Part shown: in pieces, positions 35,838 through 46,414 of the stretch
Layout of the letters: each line of letters starts with the position of its first letter
Numbering within the stretch: position 1 is the stretch's first letter
From: Actinomycetales bacterium
Lineage (GTDB): Bacteria; Actinomycetota; Actinomycetes; S36-B12
Assembly (NCBI GenBank): GCA_018970025.1
Contig: JAGWXF010000021.1
Span: forward strand, 1-59,004
Direction of reading: 5' to 3'
DNA: 59,004 bases
Notes under the pieces: model-generated
The model's database searches: none
What the model was told of the DNA's origin: nothing
The model's input: only the letters and a program-made list of their open reading frames with translations
Position numbers and translations under genes: made by a program

Positions 35838-36662
35838 ATGACCAGGAAGCCCTTGCTTGCTGCCTTCGCCACGACCGCAGCCGGTGCCGTGATCCTTGCC
35901 TCGTCGTGGGCGCTGAGCGTGGCCCTCGCCTCCTCAGCCCAGGCCGTCGACGTCGTCGGCGATGACGAGGCGGATCGGTATGTGGGCAGCGGCGGCCTCG
36001 TCCTGCCGGGCACCGTCCCTGAGCAGACCCGCGTACGAGTCGCCTCATGCGCCGACTGCCGCTGGAAGATGACCGACCCGTGCGTTACCGAGGGTGGCTC
36101 CTGCGATTCCGTCACCCGCGGCTGCGCCGCTGGGCGCCAACTGCTGCGGGCCTGGATCAGTCGTGATGCGGGCCGCACCTGGGAGGAGCTGGGGCTGGTC
36201 TGCCTTGCGCCCTCGGGGCCCGTGACCGTCGCGGAGGTGGGCGAGGCGATCCATGATGACTTCGAGCAGGGGCTTCCGGCTAGCCGCATTCGATACCAGC
36301 CGCCCCGCGGGGTGCTGCCCTACCTGCCAGTGGTCTTCCATTCCGGTCAGCCGGCCGGCATCCCGCCCATCGACGTGGAGATCGCGGGATTTCGGGTCGT
36401 CGTGACGCCTACCCCCCGATGGTCCTGGGATTTCGGCGATGGATCCAGGCTGGACGTCGGTATCCCCGGGAGCACCTATCCCGATATGTCCGTTTCCCAC
36501 GCCTATCGCAGCGGAGGGGCGCGCGAGGTCCGGGTGACCACGACCTGGCGGGCGACCGTCATGATCGATGACCTCGGGCCATTCGAGGTCCAAGGACCAG
36601 TCACGCAGGAGTCGGCCGCCACCATTCGGGTCGGTCAGGCCAGAGCCGTGCTCGTGCCGTAG
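35838..36662 (+). CDS. Secreted protein with PKD-like domain
   Basis: About 274 residues. A signal peptide covers residues about 1-36 (LLAAFATTAAGAVILASSWALSVALA, then AQA). The N-terminal part has six cysteines (ASCADCRWKM, DPCVTEGGSCD, RGCAAG, LVCLA), probably disulfides. The C-terminal part has WSWDFGDGSRLDVG and SHAYRSGGAREVRVTTTW, the two signature strands of a PKD domain (DFGDG and the H-x-Y end). Related short secreted proteins are common in actinobacteria and of unknown function. It stands alone between metX and sigA. Confidence 0.72.
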   Translation: MTRKPLLAAFATTAAGAVILASSWALSVALASSAQAVDVVGDDEADRYVGSGGLVLPGTVPEQTRVRVASCADCRWKMTDPCVTEGGSCDSVTRGCAAGRQLLRAWISRDAGRTWEELGLVCLAPSGPVTVAEVGEAIHDDFEQGLPASRIRYQPPRGVLPYLPVVFHSGQPAGIPPIDVEIAGFRVVVTPTPRWSWDFGDGSRLDVGIPGSTYPDMSVSHAYRSGGAREVRVTTTWRATVMIDDLGPFEVQGPVTQESAATIRVGQARAVLVP

Positions 36663-36697
36663 GATCTGCAGATCACGGCCCGTCCAAGCCATCAGGC

Positions 36698-36703
36698 TTG
36701 ACA
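36698..36703 (+). promoter_or_regulatory. Possible -35 element of the sigA promoter
   Basis: A consensus TTGACA lies about 94 bases before the sigA ATG. No convincing -10 follows at 16-18 bases, so the promoter is only partly supported. Confidence 0.35.
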
Positions 36704-36777
36704 CGGGCTTGCTTCATGGGATCCGGCCCTGCGGGAACAGCCGGCACCATGGCGTGTCCGTCCGTTGGGATGAGTGA

Positions 36778-38307
<1,530 letters not shown>

Positions 38308-38311
<4 letters not shown>

Positions 38312-39129
38312 TCGCCGGCGGGCCCGGGCACCTGGCCGGTGAAGCGCGCAGGGCGGCGCTCGCGAAAGGCGGCCAGGCCCTCTGCGTAGTCGGCACTGCG
38401 CCACGCGTCACGTCGCAGGCTTGTCAGGTGCTCGAAGAGATCACTGGTGAGCGAACGGGCATCGATCAGCGCATTCATCTCGGCCTTCATGGCCCGGATG
38501 GCCAGCGGCGCCAGAGCGGCAATCCGCTCGGCGAGTTCGCGGGCGAGGGCCGTCATCTCGGGCTCGTCGTCTGCCAGTCGGTTGACCACGCCGAGGCGGG
38601 CCATGATGTCGGCATCGATCGGCTCAGCGGTGAAGAACATCTCCTTGGCGATGTTGACCGGCAGTGAGCCGACGAAGTGACCCAGGCCAGCTGAGTTGTA
38701 GGGGATGCCGAGCTTGGCCGGGGTGATGGCGAAGGTGGCCGTTCGGGTGGCGACGACGAGGTCGCAGGCGATGACCAGGTTGCAGGCGCCGCCCCACACC
38801 GACCCTTCGACGGCGGCGATGACCGGCATGGGTGCCCGCCGGACGGCACGCAGCAGGCCCTCCAGGGGGTTGGCCCAGGTCAGGGGGTCGGATCCGTCCT
38901 CGGGCAGCTCGGTGATGTCGTGACCGGCGGACCAGATGGCCGCGCCGGGCTCGGCTCGCAGGATGACAGCGCGGGCCCCGCCCGCGGTGGCAGCCTCTAG
39001 TGAGCCGATCAGCCGGTCGAGCAGCGCCGAGTCGAGCGCATTACGCCGCTGGGGGTTCGACAGGGTAAGCGTCCAGACGTCCGCAGAGCGTTCAATGCGC
39101 ACCTCGGCCACTGCCGGAGCGTATGGCAC
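38308..39129 (-). CDS. Methylmalonyl-CoA decarboxylase-like crotonase
   Basis: About 273 residues of the enoyl-CoA hydratase fold. [48 protein letters not shown] and [16 protein letters not shown] align in order with ScpB/YgfG, the methylmalonyl-CoA decarboxylase of Escherichia coli. One position differs: after VWGGA the usual F-E is C-N, so the Glu normally present near the thioester is replaced by Asn. The Tyr of the GVPYN-type motif is kept. The reaction could therefore be decarboxylation or a different crotonase reaction. GTG 39129 or 39111 are possible starts; neither has a strong ribosome binding site. Confidence 0.78.
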
Positions 39130-39184
39130 CCGCTCGCTGGCCTGGGAATGACGGTGCCAGGGGAGAAGAACCGTGTCGGGGCGA

Positions 39185-39403
39185 CTAGCGGCTGTCAGCT
39201 GCAGGCGCCTCGTTGAGGCGGTGAGTCTCGTCGACGACCTCGATGGCCTGCGGGCGAAGGACAGGCTCATGGCGGTTCCAGTGATGCCCGCAGAACAGCA
39301 GGTCAGCGCCGCCAGGGAGGATGACGCGGACATACGCCTGGGCATTGCAGCGGTCGCACCGGTCGGTAGCGCTCAATGCCGGGGCTGTCAGGGTCTGCGT
39401 CAT
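39185..39403 (-). CDS. DUF7455-type small zinc-binding protein
   Basis: 72 residues. DRCDRCNAQAYVRVILPGGADLLFCGHH contains CxxC and a later C-x-H-H, a probable zinc site. Proteins of this form are conserved in actinobacteria and often sit next to the primary sigma gene and parE, as here. GGAGGTG lies eight bases before ATG 39403. The function is unknown. The 272-base gap up to parE contains its promoter and that of parE. Confidence 0.85.
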   Translation of the reverse strand: MTQTLTAPALSATDRCDRCNAQAYVRVILPGGADLLFCGHHWNRHEPVLRPQAIEVVDETHRLNEAPAADSR

Positions 39404-39454
39404 GTCTCGGGCACCTCCTGCGGGCGGGGTTCACGTGGAGCGATTGCTTCTGCG

Positions 39455-39472
39455 TGGGAGAACAGTCTCCCA
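39455..39472. promoter_or_regulatory. Inverted repeat upstream of the DUF7455 gene
   Basis: TGGGAGA-acag-TCTCCCA is a perfect seven-base inverted repeat 52 bases upstream of the reverse-strand start at 39403, in the gap shared with parE. It could be an operator or a leader hairpin. Confidence 0.35.
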
Positions 39473-39675
39473 CCCCTGTGACATTCCCGGTATGCCACGC
39501 CGGTCCGGTTCACCCAGGGCGAACGCACATGTGATGGCCGTCACAGTCGGGCGCCGGTGACGCTGGACGACCGCGTCACCCCCGTGACTGAGATGCCGGA
39601 CACGCCGGTCGGTGCGCATCGACTGACGCTCGCGCGGATAGGTTCGAGGCATCCGCTCTACGACAGGAGACCTGC

Positions 39676-41766
39676 ATGGCCCGGGCGAGCAAGGCTGCGA
39701 CCGATGAGGCCGGCGGCTACTCCGCCAGGCACCTTGCCGTCCTCGAAGGGCTCGATGCCGTCCGCAAGCGCCCGGGCATGTACATCGGCTCGAATGACAG
39801 CCGGGGCCTGATGCACTGCCTGTGGGAGATCCTCGACAACGCCGTCGACGAGGCGCTCGGCGGGCACTGCAAGCGGATCTCGGTGACGCTGTACCCGGAC
39901 GGGTCCGCCGAGGTCGGCGACGACGGCCGTGGAATCCCGGTGGACATCGAGCCGAAGACACGGCTGAGCGGGGTCGAGGTCGTGATGACCAGGCTGCACG
40001 CCGGCGGCAAGTTCGGCGGCGGATCGTATGCCGCCTCCGGCGGACTGCATGGCGTCGGCGCCTCGGTCGTGAATGCCCTGAGCTCGCGCCTGGACGTCGA
40101 GGTGGACCGTGGCGGCAAGGTGCACGCCATCTCCTTCCGTCGTGGCGTCCCGGGTGTCTTCGAGGCGGGTGGCGATGATGCGGCGTTCACGCGCAAGAGC
40201 GGCCTGCGCGTCGAGGGCAAGGCTCCCCGGACTCGTACCGGTACCAGGGTGCGCTGGTGGGCAGACCGGCAGGTCTTCACCAAGGATGCCGCCTACGACC
40301 GGCAGGAGGTCATCGACCGGGCCCGCCAGAGCAGCTTCCTGGTTCCCGGCCTGCTCATCACCGTTCGAGACCTGCGCGATCCCGCGAGTCCCTTCGAGGA
40401 GTCCTTCCAGCACAAGGGCGGGATCGGGGAGTACGTCGACCTGCTGACCTCCGGGGAGCAGGTCTGCTCGGTCATCCGACTGCAGGGCAAGGGGCACTAC
40501 CACGAGACCGTGCCGGTCCTCGATGACAAGGGGCACCTGACGCCGCAGGAGGTCGAGCGCGAGATGCGCGTCGATATCGCGATGCGCTGGGATGCCGGCT
40601 ACGACACCACCATCCGCTCCTTCGTCAACGTGATCGCAACGCCCAAGGGAGGCACCCACCTGGCCGGCTTCGAGCGGGCCATCGTCAAGGTGGTCAACGA
40701 CCAGCTGCGCTCGGCGAAGGTGCTGCGCGGCAGCGAGGACAACGTCACCAAGGACGATGTCCTGGAGGGCCTGGTCGCCGTGCTCGCCGTGCGGATCCCG
40801 GAGCCGCAGTTCGAGGGCCAGACCAAGGAGGTGCTCGGGACGCCCGCGGCATCGCGGGTCGTCTCGAGCGTGGTGACCAAGGAGCTGACGAGCTGGTTCG
40901 CGGCACCGCCACGTGGGGAGAAGGCCGCCGCCCGGTCGGTGCTGGACAAGGCGGCCAATGCGATGCGCGCTCGCCTGTCGGCACGTGCGCACCGCGATAC
41001 CCAGCGCCGCAAGACCGCGCTGGAGTCATCGGCACTGCCCGCCAAGCTGGTCGACTGCCGGAGCGACGACGTGGCCCGAACCGAGCTGTTCATCGTCGAG
41101 GGTGACAGCGCGCTCGGCACTGCGAAGACCGCGCGCAATGCGGACTTCCAGGCGCTGCTGCCGATCCGCGGCAAGATCCTCAACGTCCAGAAGTCCTCGC
41201 TCGCGGACATGCTGAAGAACGCCGAGTGCGCGTCCATCATCCAGGTCATCGGCGCCGGATCGGGCCGCACCTTCGACCTCGGGGCCGCCAGGTACGGCAA
41301 GGTCATCCTGATGTCCGATGCGGATGTCGACGGCGCGCATATCCGCTGCCTGCTGCTGACGTTGATCCACGGGTACATGCGGCCGCTGCTCGACGAGGGC
41401 CGGGTCTTCGCTGCTGTCCCGCCCCTGCACCGGGTGGAGATCGTCAACGCGGGCAGCAAGGCCAATGAGGTCGTCTACACCTACTCCGATGCGGAGATGC
41501 GGGCGCTGCTGCGCGATGCGGACAAGCGCGGCAAGTCGGTCCGTGACCCGATCCAGCGCTACAAGGGCCTCGGCGAGATGGACGCCGCCCAGCTGCGCGA
41601 GACCACCATGGATCCCGCCAATCGCACCCTGCGTCGCATGACGATGAAGGATGCCGAGGCCGCGCGCGGGGTCTTCGAGCTGCTCATGGGCAACGAGGTC
41701 GCTCCGCGCAAGGAGTTCATCGTGGCGGGAGCGGCCGCGCTGGACCGGGAGCGCATCGACGCCTGA
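39676..41766 (+). CDS. parE: DNA topoisomerase IV subunit B (GyrB-type ATPase)
   Basis: 696 residues. The GHKL ATPase domain has EILDNAVDEALGG, DDGRGIPVD and ASGGLHGVGASVVNALS; the TOPRIM domain has VEGDSALGTAKTARNADFQALLPIRGKILNVQ and DADVDGAHIRCLLLTL; the C-terminus has YKGLGEMDAAQLRETTMDP. GDSALGTAK with the length under 700 residues fits the second type II subunit of actinobacteria (ParE) rather than GyrB. With ParC (at 50-52.6 kb) it decatenates replicated chromosomes. AGGAGA lies about seven bases before the ATG. Confidence 0.93.
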   Translation: MARASKAATDEAGGYSARHLAVLEGLDAVRKRPGMYIGSNDSRGLMHCLWEILDNAVDEALGGHCKRISVTLYPDGSAEVGDDGRGIPVDIEPKTRLSGVEVVMTRLHAGGKFGGGSYAASGGLHGVGASVVNALSSRLDVEVDRGGKVHAISFRRGVPGVFEAGGDDAAFTRKSGLRVEGKAPRTRTGTRVRWWADRQVFTKDAAYDRQEVIDRARQSSFLVPGLLITVRDLRDPASPFEESFQHKGGIGEYVDLLTSGEQVCSVIRLQGKGHYHETVPVLDDKGHLTPQEVEREMRVDIAMRWDAGYDTTIRSFVNVIATPKGGTHLAGFERAIVKVVNDQLRSAKVLRGSEDNVTKDDVLEGLVAVLAVRIPEPQFEGQTKEVLGTPAASRVVSSVVTKELTSWFAAPPRGEKAAARSVLDKAANAMRARLSARAHRDTQRRKTALESSALPAKLVDCRSDDVARTELFIVEGDSALGTAKTARNADFQALLPIRGKILNVQKSSLADMLKNAECASIIQVIGAGSGRTFDLGAARYGKVILMSDADVDGAHIRCLLLTLIHGYMRPLLDEGRVFAAVPPLHRVEIVNAGSKANEVVYTYSDAEMRALLRDADKRGKSVRDPIQRYKGLGEMDAAQLRETTMDPANRTLRRMTMKDAEAARGVFELLMGNEVAPRKEFIVAGAAALDRERIDA

Positions 41767-41790
41767 TCCCGGGCGCCCGAGGATGGCGGC

Positions 41791-42852
41791 TCAGCGAGCG
41801 GGATGGGGGTAGGCGTCGATCTCGACCGCCTTGACGCTGAGCCAGACGGCGGTCCCGGCATCGATGCGCAGGTCGGCGATGGCGGCCGGGGTCACTGCGG
41901 CGATGACCCCAGGGCGCCCCTCGATATGGACGCGGACCCGGTCGTGCAGCAGCTCGACGGCGGTGACCCTTCCCTGCCATGCATTGCGAGCGCTGCCCTG
42001 GGGCTCATGCAGTGAGATGGTGATCGCCTCAGGCCGGATCACTGCCAGTGCGCGGCCCTGCAGGCCCTGGTCGGCGATGCGCAGGGTCCCACCGCCGTCG
42101 AGGGCGAGCTCGCCGCCAACGGCCGTCCCGCTCAGCAGGTTGACGCCCATCAGGGCCGCGACATACGGGGTGGCCGGCCGCCTGGCGAGGTCGCCAGGGG
42201 TGCCCTCCTGGGCGATGGCACCCGACTCCAGGACCACGATCCGGTCAGCCAGCAGCATGGCATCGAGCGGGTCGTGGGTGACCAGGACGGCGCACCCGGG
42301 GTACTCGGCGAGCTGCCGCTGCAGCTCGATGCGCACTGAGGTGCGGGTCTCGGCATCAAGGGCGGCCAGTGGCTCATCCATGAGCAGCAGGGACGGGCCG
42401 GTCGCGAGGGCGCGGGCGAGGGCGACTCGCTGCGCCTGGCCCCCGGAGACCTGCGAGGGCCGCCGATCGGCCAGGTGGTCGATCCCGAGACGTGCCAGCA
42501 CCTCGTGCGCCACCTGGCGGGAGCGCTGCCTGCCCTCGCCTCGGGCCCGAGGGCCGAAGGCGACGTTCTCCAGGACTGTCAGGTGCCCGAACAGGGCGTA
42601 GTCCTGGAAGACCAGCCCGACATTGCGCGCCCTGGGCTGGACGAACACCGAGTCGCCGTCGTCGACGATGCGGCCGTCGATCTCGATCCGCCCCTGATCG
42701 ATGCGCTCCAGCCCGGCAAGCGCCCGGAGCAGGGTCGACTTGCCCGCTCCGTTCGGCCCGAGCACGGCCACCGTCGTGCCGGCCTGCACGGCGAGCTCCG
42801 CGTCGAGGTCGAACGCACCGCGGGCCAGGCGCACGGATGCCCGAACGCTCAT
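41791..42852 (-). CDS. modC: Molybdate ABC transporter ATP-binding protein
   Basis: About 353 residues. Walker A GPNGAGKST, the Q-loop VFQDYALFGHLTVLENVAFG, signature VSGGQAQRVALARAL, Walker B LLLMDEPLAALD and switch VLVTHD are complete. A C-terminal TOBE/Mop-like domain (from about 290) fits ModC rather than a sulfate or amino-acid ATPase. The open frame runs far into modB; the ATG at 42852 overlaps the modB stop by four bases. It powers uptake of molybdate, needed by the molybdopterin enzyme encoded at 12.1-14.2 kb. Confidence 0.9.
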   Translation of the reverse strand: MSVRASVRLARGAFDLDAELAVQAGTTVAVLGPNGAGKSTLLRALAGLERIDQGRIEIDGRIVDDGDSVFVQPRARNVGLVFQDYALFGHLTVLENVAFGPRARGEGRQRSRQVAHEVLARLGIDHLADRRPSQVSGGQAQRVALARALATGPSLLLMDEPLAALDAETRTSVRIELQRQLAEYPGCAVLVTHDPLDAMLLADRIVVLESGAIAQEGTPGDLARRPATPYVAALMGVNLLSGTAVGGELALDGGGTLRIADQGLQGRALAVIRPEAITISLHEPQGSARNAWQGRVTAVELLHDRVRVHIEGRPGVIAAVTPAAIADLRIDAGTAVWLSVKAVEIDAYPHPAR

Positions 42853-43649
42853 GATGCCTGGGCCCGCAGGTAGCGACCGCGCAATGCGACGAGCACCGAC
42901 ACGCTGACGGCCAGGAGCACCACGCTGAGCGCGATCGCTACTGAGCGGTCGGTCTCGAGCGCTGCGTACACGGCCAGGGGCATGGTCTGGGTGACGCCGG
43001 GGAAGCTGCCCGCGAAGGTGATCGTGGCGCCGAACTCGCCGAGGGCCCGAGCCCAGCACAGGACCAGCCCGGCGATGAGCGAGGGCCCGACCATCGGCAT
43101 GGTGATCCGCCGGAAGACTGTCCAGGCGGATGCTCCAAGGGTGGCCGCGGCCTCCTCGTATCGCTGGCTGAGCGAGCGGAATCCGCCCTCCATGGTGATG
43201 ATGAGAAAGGGCATCGAGACGAAGGCCTCCGCGATCACGACCCCGGCGGTCGTGAAGGGGAACTGGATGCCGAAGGCGTCGGAGAGGACCTGCCCGACCA
43301 GGCCGCGGCGGCCGAGTGCGGCGAGCAGGGCGACGCCGGCGACGACGGGCGGCAGCAGCAGCGGCACCAGGACAAGGGCGCGCAGCAGCCCGGTCCATGG
43401 CAGCACCTCCCGGGCCAGCAGCCACGCCAGCGGAACGCCGACGAGCGCGGCGAAGGCGGTGGCGCTCAGCGAGGTGACCAGCGAGAGCAACAGCGCGCTG
43501 CGGGCGGCCTCGCTGGTGACGATGCCACCCAGGCTTGCCCACGGCGCCTGGGCGAGCAGGGCGATCAGCGGGATGAGGAGGAAGGCCAGCGCCACGGCTC
43601 CCGGGACGGCGAGGAACCATGGGGCCCGGGCACGGCGAGGCCGGCTCAC
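42849..43649 (-). CDS. modB: Molybdate ABC transporter permease
   Basis: 266 residues with five or six membrane helices. The EAA loop YEEAAATLGASAWTVFRRITMPMVGPSLIAG and the conserved ARALGEFGATITFAGSFPGVTQTMPLAVY are typical of ModB. Its start overlaps the modA stop by four bases and its stop overlaps the modC start, so modA-modB-modC are one translationally coupled operon. Confidence 0.93.
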   Translation of the reverse strand: MSRPRRARAPWFLAVPGAVALAFLLIPLIALLAQAPWASLGGIVTSEAARSALLLSLVTSLSATAFAALVGVPLAWLLAREVLPWTGLLRALVLVPLLLPPVVAGVALLAALGRRGLVGQVLSDAFGIQFPFTTAGVVIAEAFVSMPFLIITMEGGFRSLSQRYEEAAATLGASAWTVFRRITMPMVGPSLIAGLVLCWARALGEFGATITFAGSFPGVTQTMPLAVYAALETDRSVAIALSVVLLAVSVSVLVALRGRYLRAQAS

Positions 43650-44452
43650 CAGGGCCTGGCGAACCCGTAGGCCCGAAGGATGCCCTGCGCCGAGAGGCTG
43701 AAGCGCACGTAGTTGACGAAGGCCTGGGCCGCCTGCGGATTCGAGGTGCGCCCGACGGTCGCGATCGGGTACGTCGTCGTCACGTTCATCGACGCCGGGA
43801 TAGGCACGGACGTCACCTTATTGCCGACCGCGCGCACATCGGTGGCGTACACGATGCCGGCATCGAGATCGCCGGAGACCACCTTGGCCAGCAGGGCCCG
43901 GACATCCAGCTCGCGGGTGACCGGGGTGACGCTCACCTTGTTCAAGGCGAGCAGGTCCCGCGCTGCTGCGCCGCAGGGGACGGCCGCGTCGCACAGGCCC
44001 ACGAGCAGGCCGGGCCTGGAGAGGTCTGCGAGCGATGCGATCCGCGCCGGATTCCCGGCGGGCATGGCGATCGCCATGGTGTTCCTGGCGAAGATCAGCG
44101 GGCGATTGACGACTCCTGCGTTCACGGCCTTCCACATGGTCGGCTCGGACGCAGTCACCAGGACATCGACCGGCGCCCCGGCGAGGACCTGGCTGACGAG
44201 GCCAGCGCTGCCCCCGAAGTTGAAGGTCACGGCCGTGCCTGGGTAGCGCTTCTCGAAGGCCCTGGCGATCACCGGGAAGACGTCCGTCAGGGAGGCTGCC
44301 GCTGACACCGTGATCGGCCCGGTCGGACGCGATGCCGTAGGGGCGAAGAGGTGTGACGAGGCGGAGGCCGCCGCGGACGTGGGTCCCAGCACGACGCTGG
44401 CGCAGGCGAATGCCGCCAGTGCCAGTACGGTCAGCGGGCGAATTCTCGGCAT
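43646..44452 (-). CDS. modA: Molybdate-binding periplasmic protein
   Basis: About 268 residues. A signal peptide (residues 1-28, ending about TSAAASA) is followed by ITVSAAASLTDVFPVIARAFEKRYPGTAVTFNFGGSAGLVSQVLAGAPVDVLVTASE, the ModA oxyanion-binding layout with Ser and Ala main-chain contacts, and by AGIVYATDVRA. AGGAGG lies six bases before ATG 44452 (the frame upstream to 44497 lacks a signal-type start). It is the first gene of the operon; two palindromes sit in its upstream region. Confidence 0.93.
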   Translation of the reverse strand: MPRIRPLTVLALAAFACASVVLGPTSAAASASSHLFAPTASRPTGPITVSAAASLTDVFPVIARAFEKRYPGTAVTFNFGGSAGLVSQVLAGAPVDVLVTASEPTMWKAVNAGVVNRPLIFARNTMAIAMPAGNPARIASLADLSRPGLLVGLCDAAVPCGAAARDLLALNKVSVTPVTRELDVRALLAKVVSGDLDAGIVYATDVRAVGNKVTSVPIPASMNVTTTYPIATVGRTSNPQAAQAFVNYVRFSLSAQGILRAYGFARPW

Positions 44453-44501
44453 CGGGCCTCCTGAGACGGCGAACGTACACGCGGATGATACGTCCAATTA
44501 C

Positions 44502-44530
44502 ATTCCGCACCTGCGGAATTTAGGTACCTA
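44502..44530. promoter_or_regulatory. Two palindromes upstream of modABC
   Basis: ATTCCGCA-CC-TGCGGAAT (44502-44519) and TAGGTACCTA (44521-44530) are perfect palindromes one base apart, 50-78 bases upstream of modA. On the reverse strand a TATCAT at about 44485-44490 may be the -10 of modA, which would put the first palindrome over the -35 region. Neither matches the ModE site known from Escherichia coli, and no modE gene is visible. The chromate transporter gene also diverges from here. Confidence 0.45.
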
Positions 44531-44616
44531 TGGATCCGCATGATCGGAACGCGACCATCGCTGGTGACTGTGCCTGCCTCCTCAAGGCGCATGGGGGTTC
44601 GCCGACCGTGCTGGCA

Positions 44617-44682
44617 CACTCGTCTCGTCGATCGAGCTCACTCGTCTTGTCGACCGAGCTCACTCGTCTTGTCGACCGACAT
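44617..44682 (+). repeat. Three 22-bp direct repeats in front of the chromate transporter
   Basis: Units start at 44617, 44639 and 44661. Units 2 and 3 share CACTCGTCTTGTCGACCGA; unit 1 differs at two positions (CGTCGATCGA). Each contains a palindromic core (TCGACCGA/TCGATCGA-like, with GTCGAC). They end directly at the possible start codons of chrA (44681 and 44693). They may be operator copies for an oxyanion or metal regulator, or slippage products. Confidence 0.6.
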
Positions 44683-44692
44683 GGGGACCAGG

Positions 44693-46033
44693 ATGACCGA
44701 AGTTGACCACGGCATCGGCCTGCGCGCGGCCCTGCGGGTCTGGGCGAGCGTCGGCCTGCACAGCTTCGGCGGGCCGGCTGGCCAGATTGCTGTGATGCAC
44801 CGCGAGATCGTCGAGCGCCGCCGCTGGGTCAGCGACGGCAGGTTCATGCATGCCCTGAACGCCTGCATGCTGGTCCCGGGACCGGAGGCGATGCAGCTGG
44901 CGACCTACCTGGGCTGGCTCATGCATGGCATCCGGGGAGGCCTCGCCGCCGGCACGCTCTTCGTCCTCCCGGGCTTCGCGGTCATGCTCGGGCTGTCGAT
45001 GGCCTACGTCGCATTCGGGTCGGTGTCGTGGGTGACGGGCCTGTTCGCGGGGCTGCAGGCGGCAGTCGTGATGCTGGTCGCGGTGGCCTTCGCCAGGATC
45101 GCTCGCCGATCCTGGGTCACCCGAGGGCTGGCCGTCATCGGCGTGGCATCGTTCCTGGCCGTCCTGCTCTGGGACGTCCCTTTCCCGCTGATCGTCGTGG
45201 TGGCCGGAGCAGTGGGGTGGCTCGGCCTTCGATCGCAGCCCTCTTCATCCGAGAGCTCGCACCTGGCCTCCGAGCCGGCGCTGGCCGATCAGCATGGGCT
45301 CTCGCCCGGGAAGTCCCGACGGGCGCGGAAGGCGGCGCTGGCCTGCCTGGTGCTGTGGCTTGCGCCCGTCGCTGCCGTCATGGCCGTCCTCGGCCCGGGG
45401 AGTGTGCTCGGCCAGATCGCCTGGCTCTTCTCCAAGGCCGCAATCCTCACCTTCGGTGGCGCCTACGCGATCCTGGGATACGTCGCCCAGGAGGCGGTCG
45501 GGCACTACGGGTGGCTGACCTCCGCCGACATGGCCACGGGCCTGGCTCTCGCCGAGACGACTCCCGGCCCGCTGCTGCTCGTGCTGTCGTTCATCGGCTT
45601 CGTGGCGGCCCATGGCGCTCCCGACGGGCTGCCGCCGATGGCGGCCGGCGTCATCGGTGCCACCCTGGCTGCGTGGGTGACATTCGTCCCGGCGTTCATG
45701 ATCGTGTTCGCGATGGCTCCGTCATCGGAGCGGCTTCGGCAGCATCGTGCCGTGGCAGGTGCCCTGGCCGCCATCACCGCAGCCGTCTGCGGGGTCATCC
45801 TGGACCTCGCCCTGTGGTTCGCCTCGCATGTGCTCTTCGCCAGCGTTGGCGAGGTGCGATTCGGCCCCATCCACCTGCTGATGCCGGACCTCGCGACGAC
45901 CCGATGGGCGATGGTCCTGATTGCGGTGATCGCTTCGGGCCTGCTGGCAACCCGACGGGTGCCGACGCTGGCCATCCTCGGCGTCTGTGCCGTCACGGGT
46001 GCCGGCGTGATGCTGATCGGCGGGACGGGGTAG
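44693..46033 (+). CDS. chrA: Chromate ion transporter, two-domain type
   Basis: About 446 residues and ten to twelve helices in two CHR halves. The first half has VGLHSFGGPAGQIAVMHREIVERRRWVSDGRFMHAL and ACMLVPGPEAMQLATYLGW; the second has KAAILTFGGAYAILGYVAQEAVGHYGWLTSADMATGLALAETTPGPLLLV. The FGGP and TFGGAYA motifs and P-G-P pairs define ChrA proteins, which export chromate. ATG 44693 follows GGGGACCAGG, while 44681 is an alternative. It is divergent from modA; no chrB-like regulator is present in the window. Confidence 0.9.
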   Translation: MTEVDHGIGLRAALRVWASVGLHSFGGPAGQIAVMHREIVERRRWVSDGRFMHALNACMLVPGPEAMQLATYLGWLMHGIRGGLAAGTLFVLPGFAVMLGLSMAYVAFGSVSWVTGLFAGLQAAVVMLVAVAFARIARRSWVTRGLAVIGVASFLAVLLWDVPFPLIVVVAGAVGWLGLRSQPSSSESSHLASEPALADQHGLSPGKSRRARKAALACLVLWLAPVAAVMAVLGPGSVLGQIAWLFSKAAILTFGGAYAILGYVAQEAVGHYGWLTSADMATGLALAETTPGPLLLVLSFIGFVAAHGAPDGLPPMAAGVIGATLAAWVTFVPAFMIVFAMAPSSERLRQHRAVAGALAAITAAVCGVILDLALWFASHVLFASVGEVRFGPIHLLMPDLATTRWAMVLIAVIASGLLATRRVPTLAILGVCAVTGAGVMLIGGTG

Positions 46034-46070
46034 CGCGGGGGCCTGCGGGGCGAGATGGTTCGCCCAGCCC

Positions 46071-46382
46071 CTAGGAGTAGCGCTCGACCCGGGTCACGGT
46101 CACTGCCGAGGTCCAGGCGGCGACCGCGTACGAGGGGAAGTACTCGCGGGACAGCACGTCCATGATCGACGTGGCCACGGCATCGGTGACCAGCGTCTCC
46201 AGGCGGATGTTCCCGCCCTCGAGCTCGCTCGCCCGGCGATTGCGGGGGCCATGGCCTCGGGCATCGGTGATCGTCCAGCCGCGGGCACCGCAGGCGGTGA
46301 GGTCGCGGGTCAGCCGCGACTCCAGGACGGCCTCGGTGACGATGGTGACCAGGGTGGCATTCGGCTCGGCGCTGGCGTGCAT
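46071..46382 (-). CDS. sbtB: SbtB-like PII-family regulator of bicarbonate uptake
   Basis: About 103 residues. LVTIVTEAVLESRLTRDLTACGARGWTITDARGHGPRNRR, then GGNIRLETLVTDAVATSIMDVLSREYFPSYAVAAW is the ferredoxin-like fold of PII and SbtB proteins, with the T-loop at about 40-55. It lies 32 bases behind sbtA, the known arrangement, and GAGGAGG precedes ATG 46382. SbtB binds adenylate nucleotides and inhibits SbtA. The C-terminal Cys-Gly-Pro loop of many cyanobacterial SbtB proteins is missing here. Confidence 0.82.
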   Translation of the reverse strand: MHASAEPNATLVTIVTEAVLESRLTRDLTACGARGWTITDARGHGPRNRRASELEGGNIRLETLVTDAVATSIMDVLSREYFPSYAVAAWTSAVTVTRVERYS

Positions 46383-46414
46383 CGGGTGTCCTCCTCTCCA
46401 GGCCCTGACAGCAC

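Noticed and set aside
42853..43620. N-terminal extension of the modC frame over modB
   Set aside because: It is the shadow of modB in another frame; modC begins at 42852 by a four-base overlap.
44693..46033. Frameshift or fusion of two chromate transporter genes
   Set aside because: Two CHR halves in one frame is the normal long form of ChrA, and the frame is continuous.
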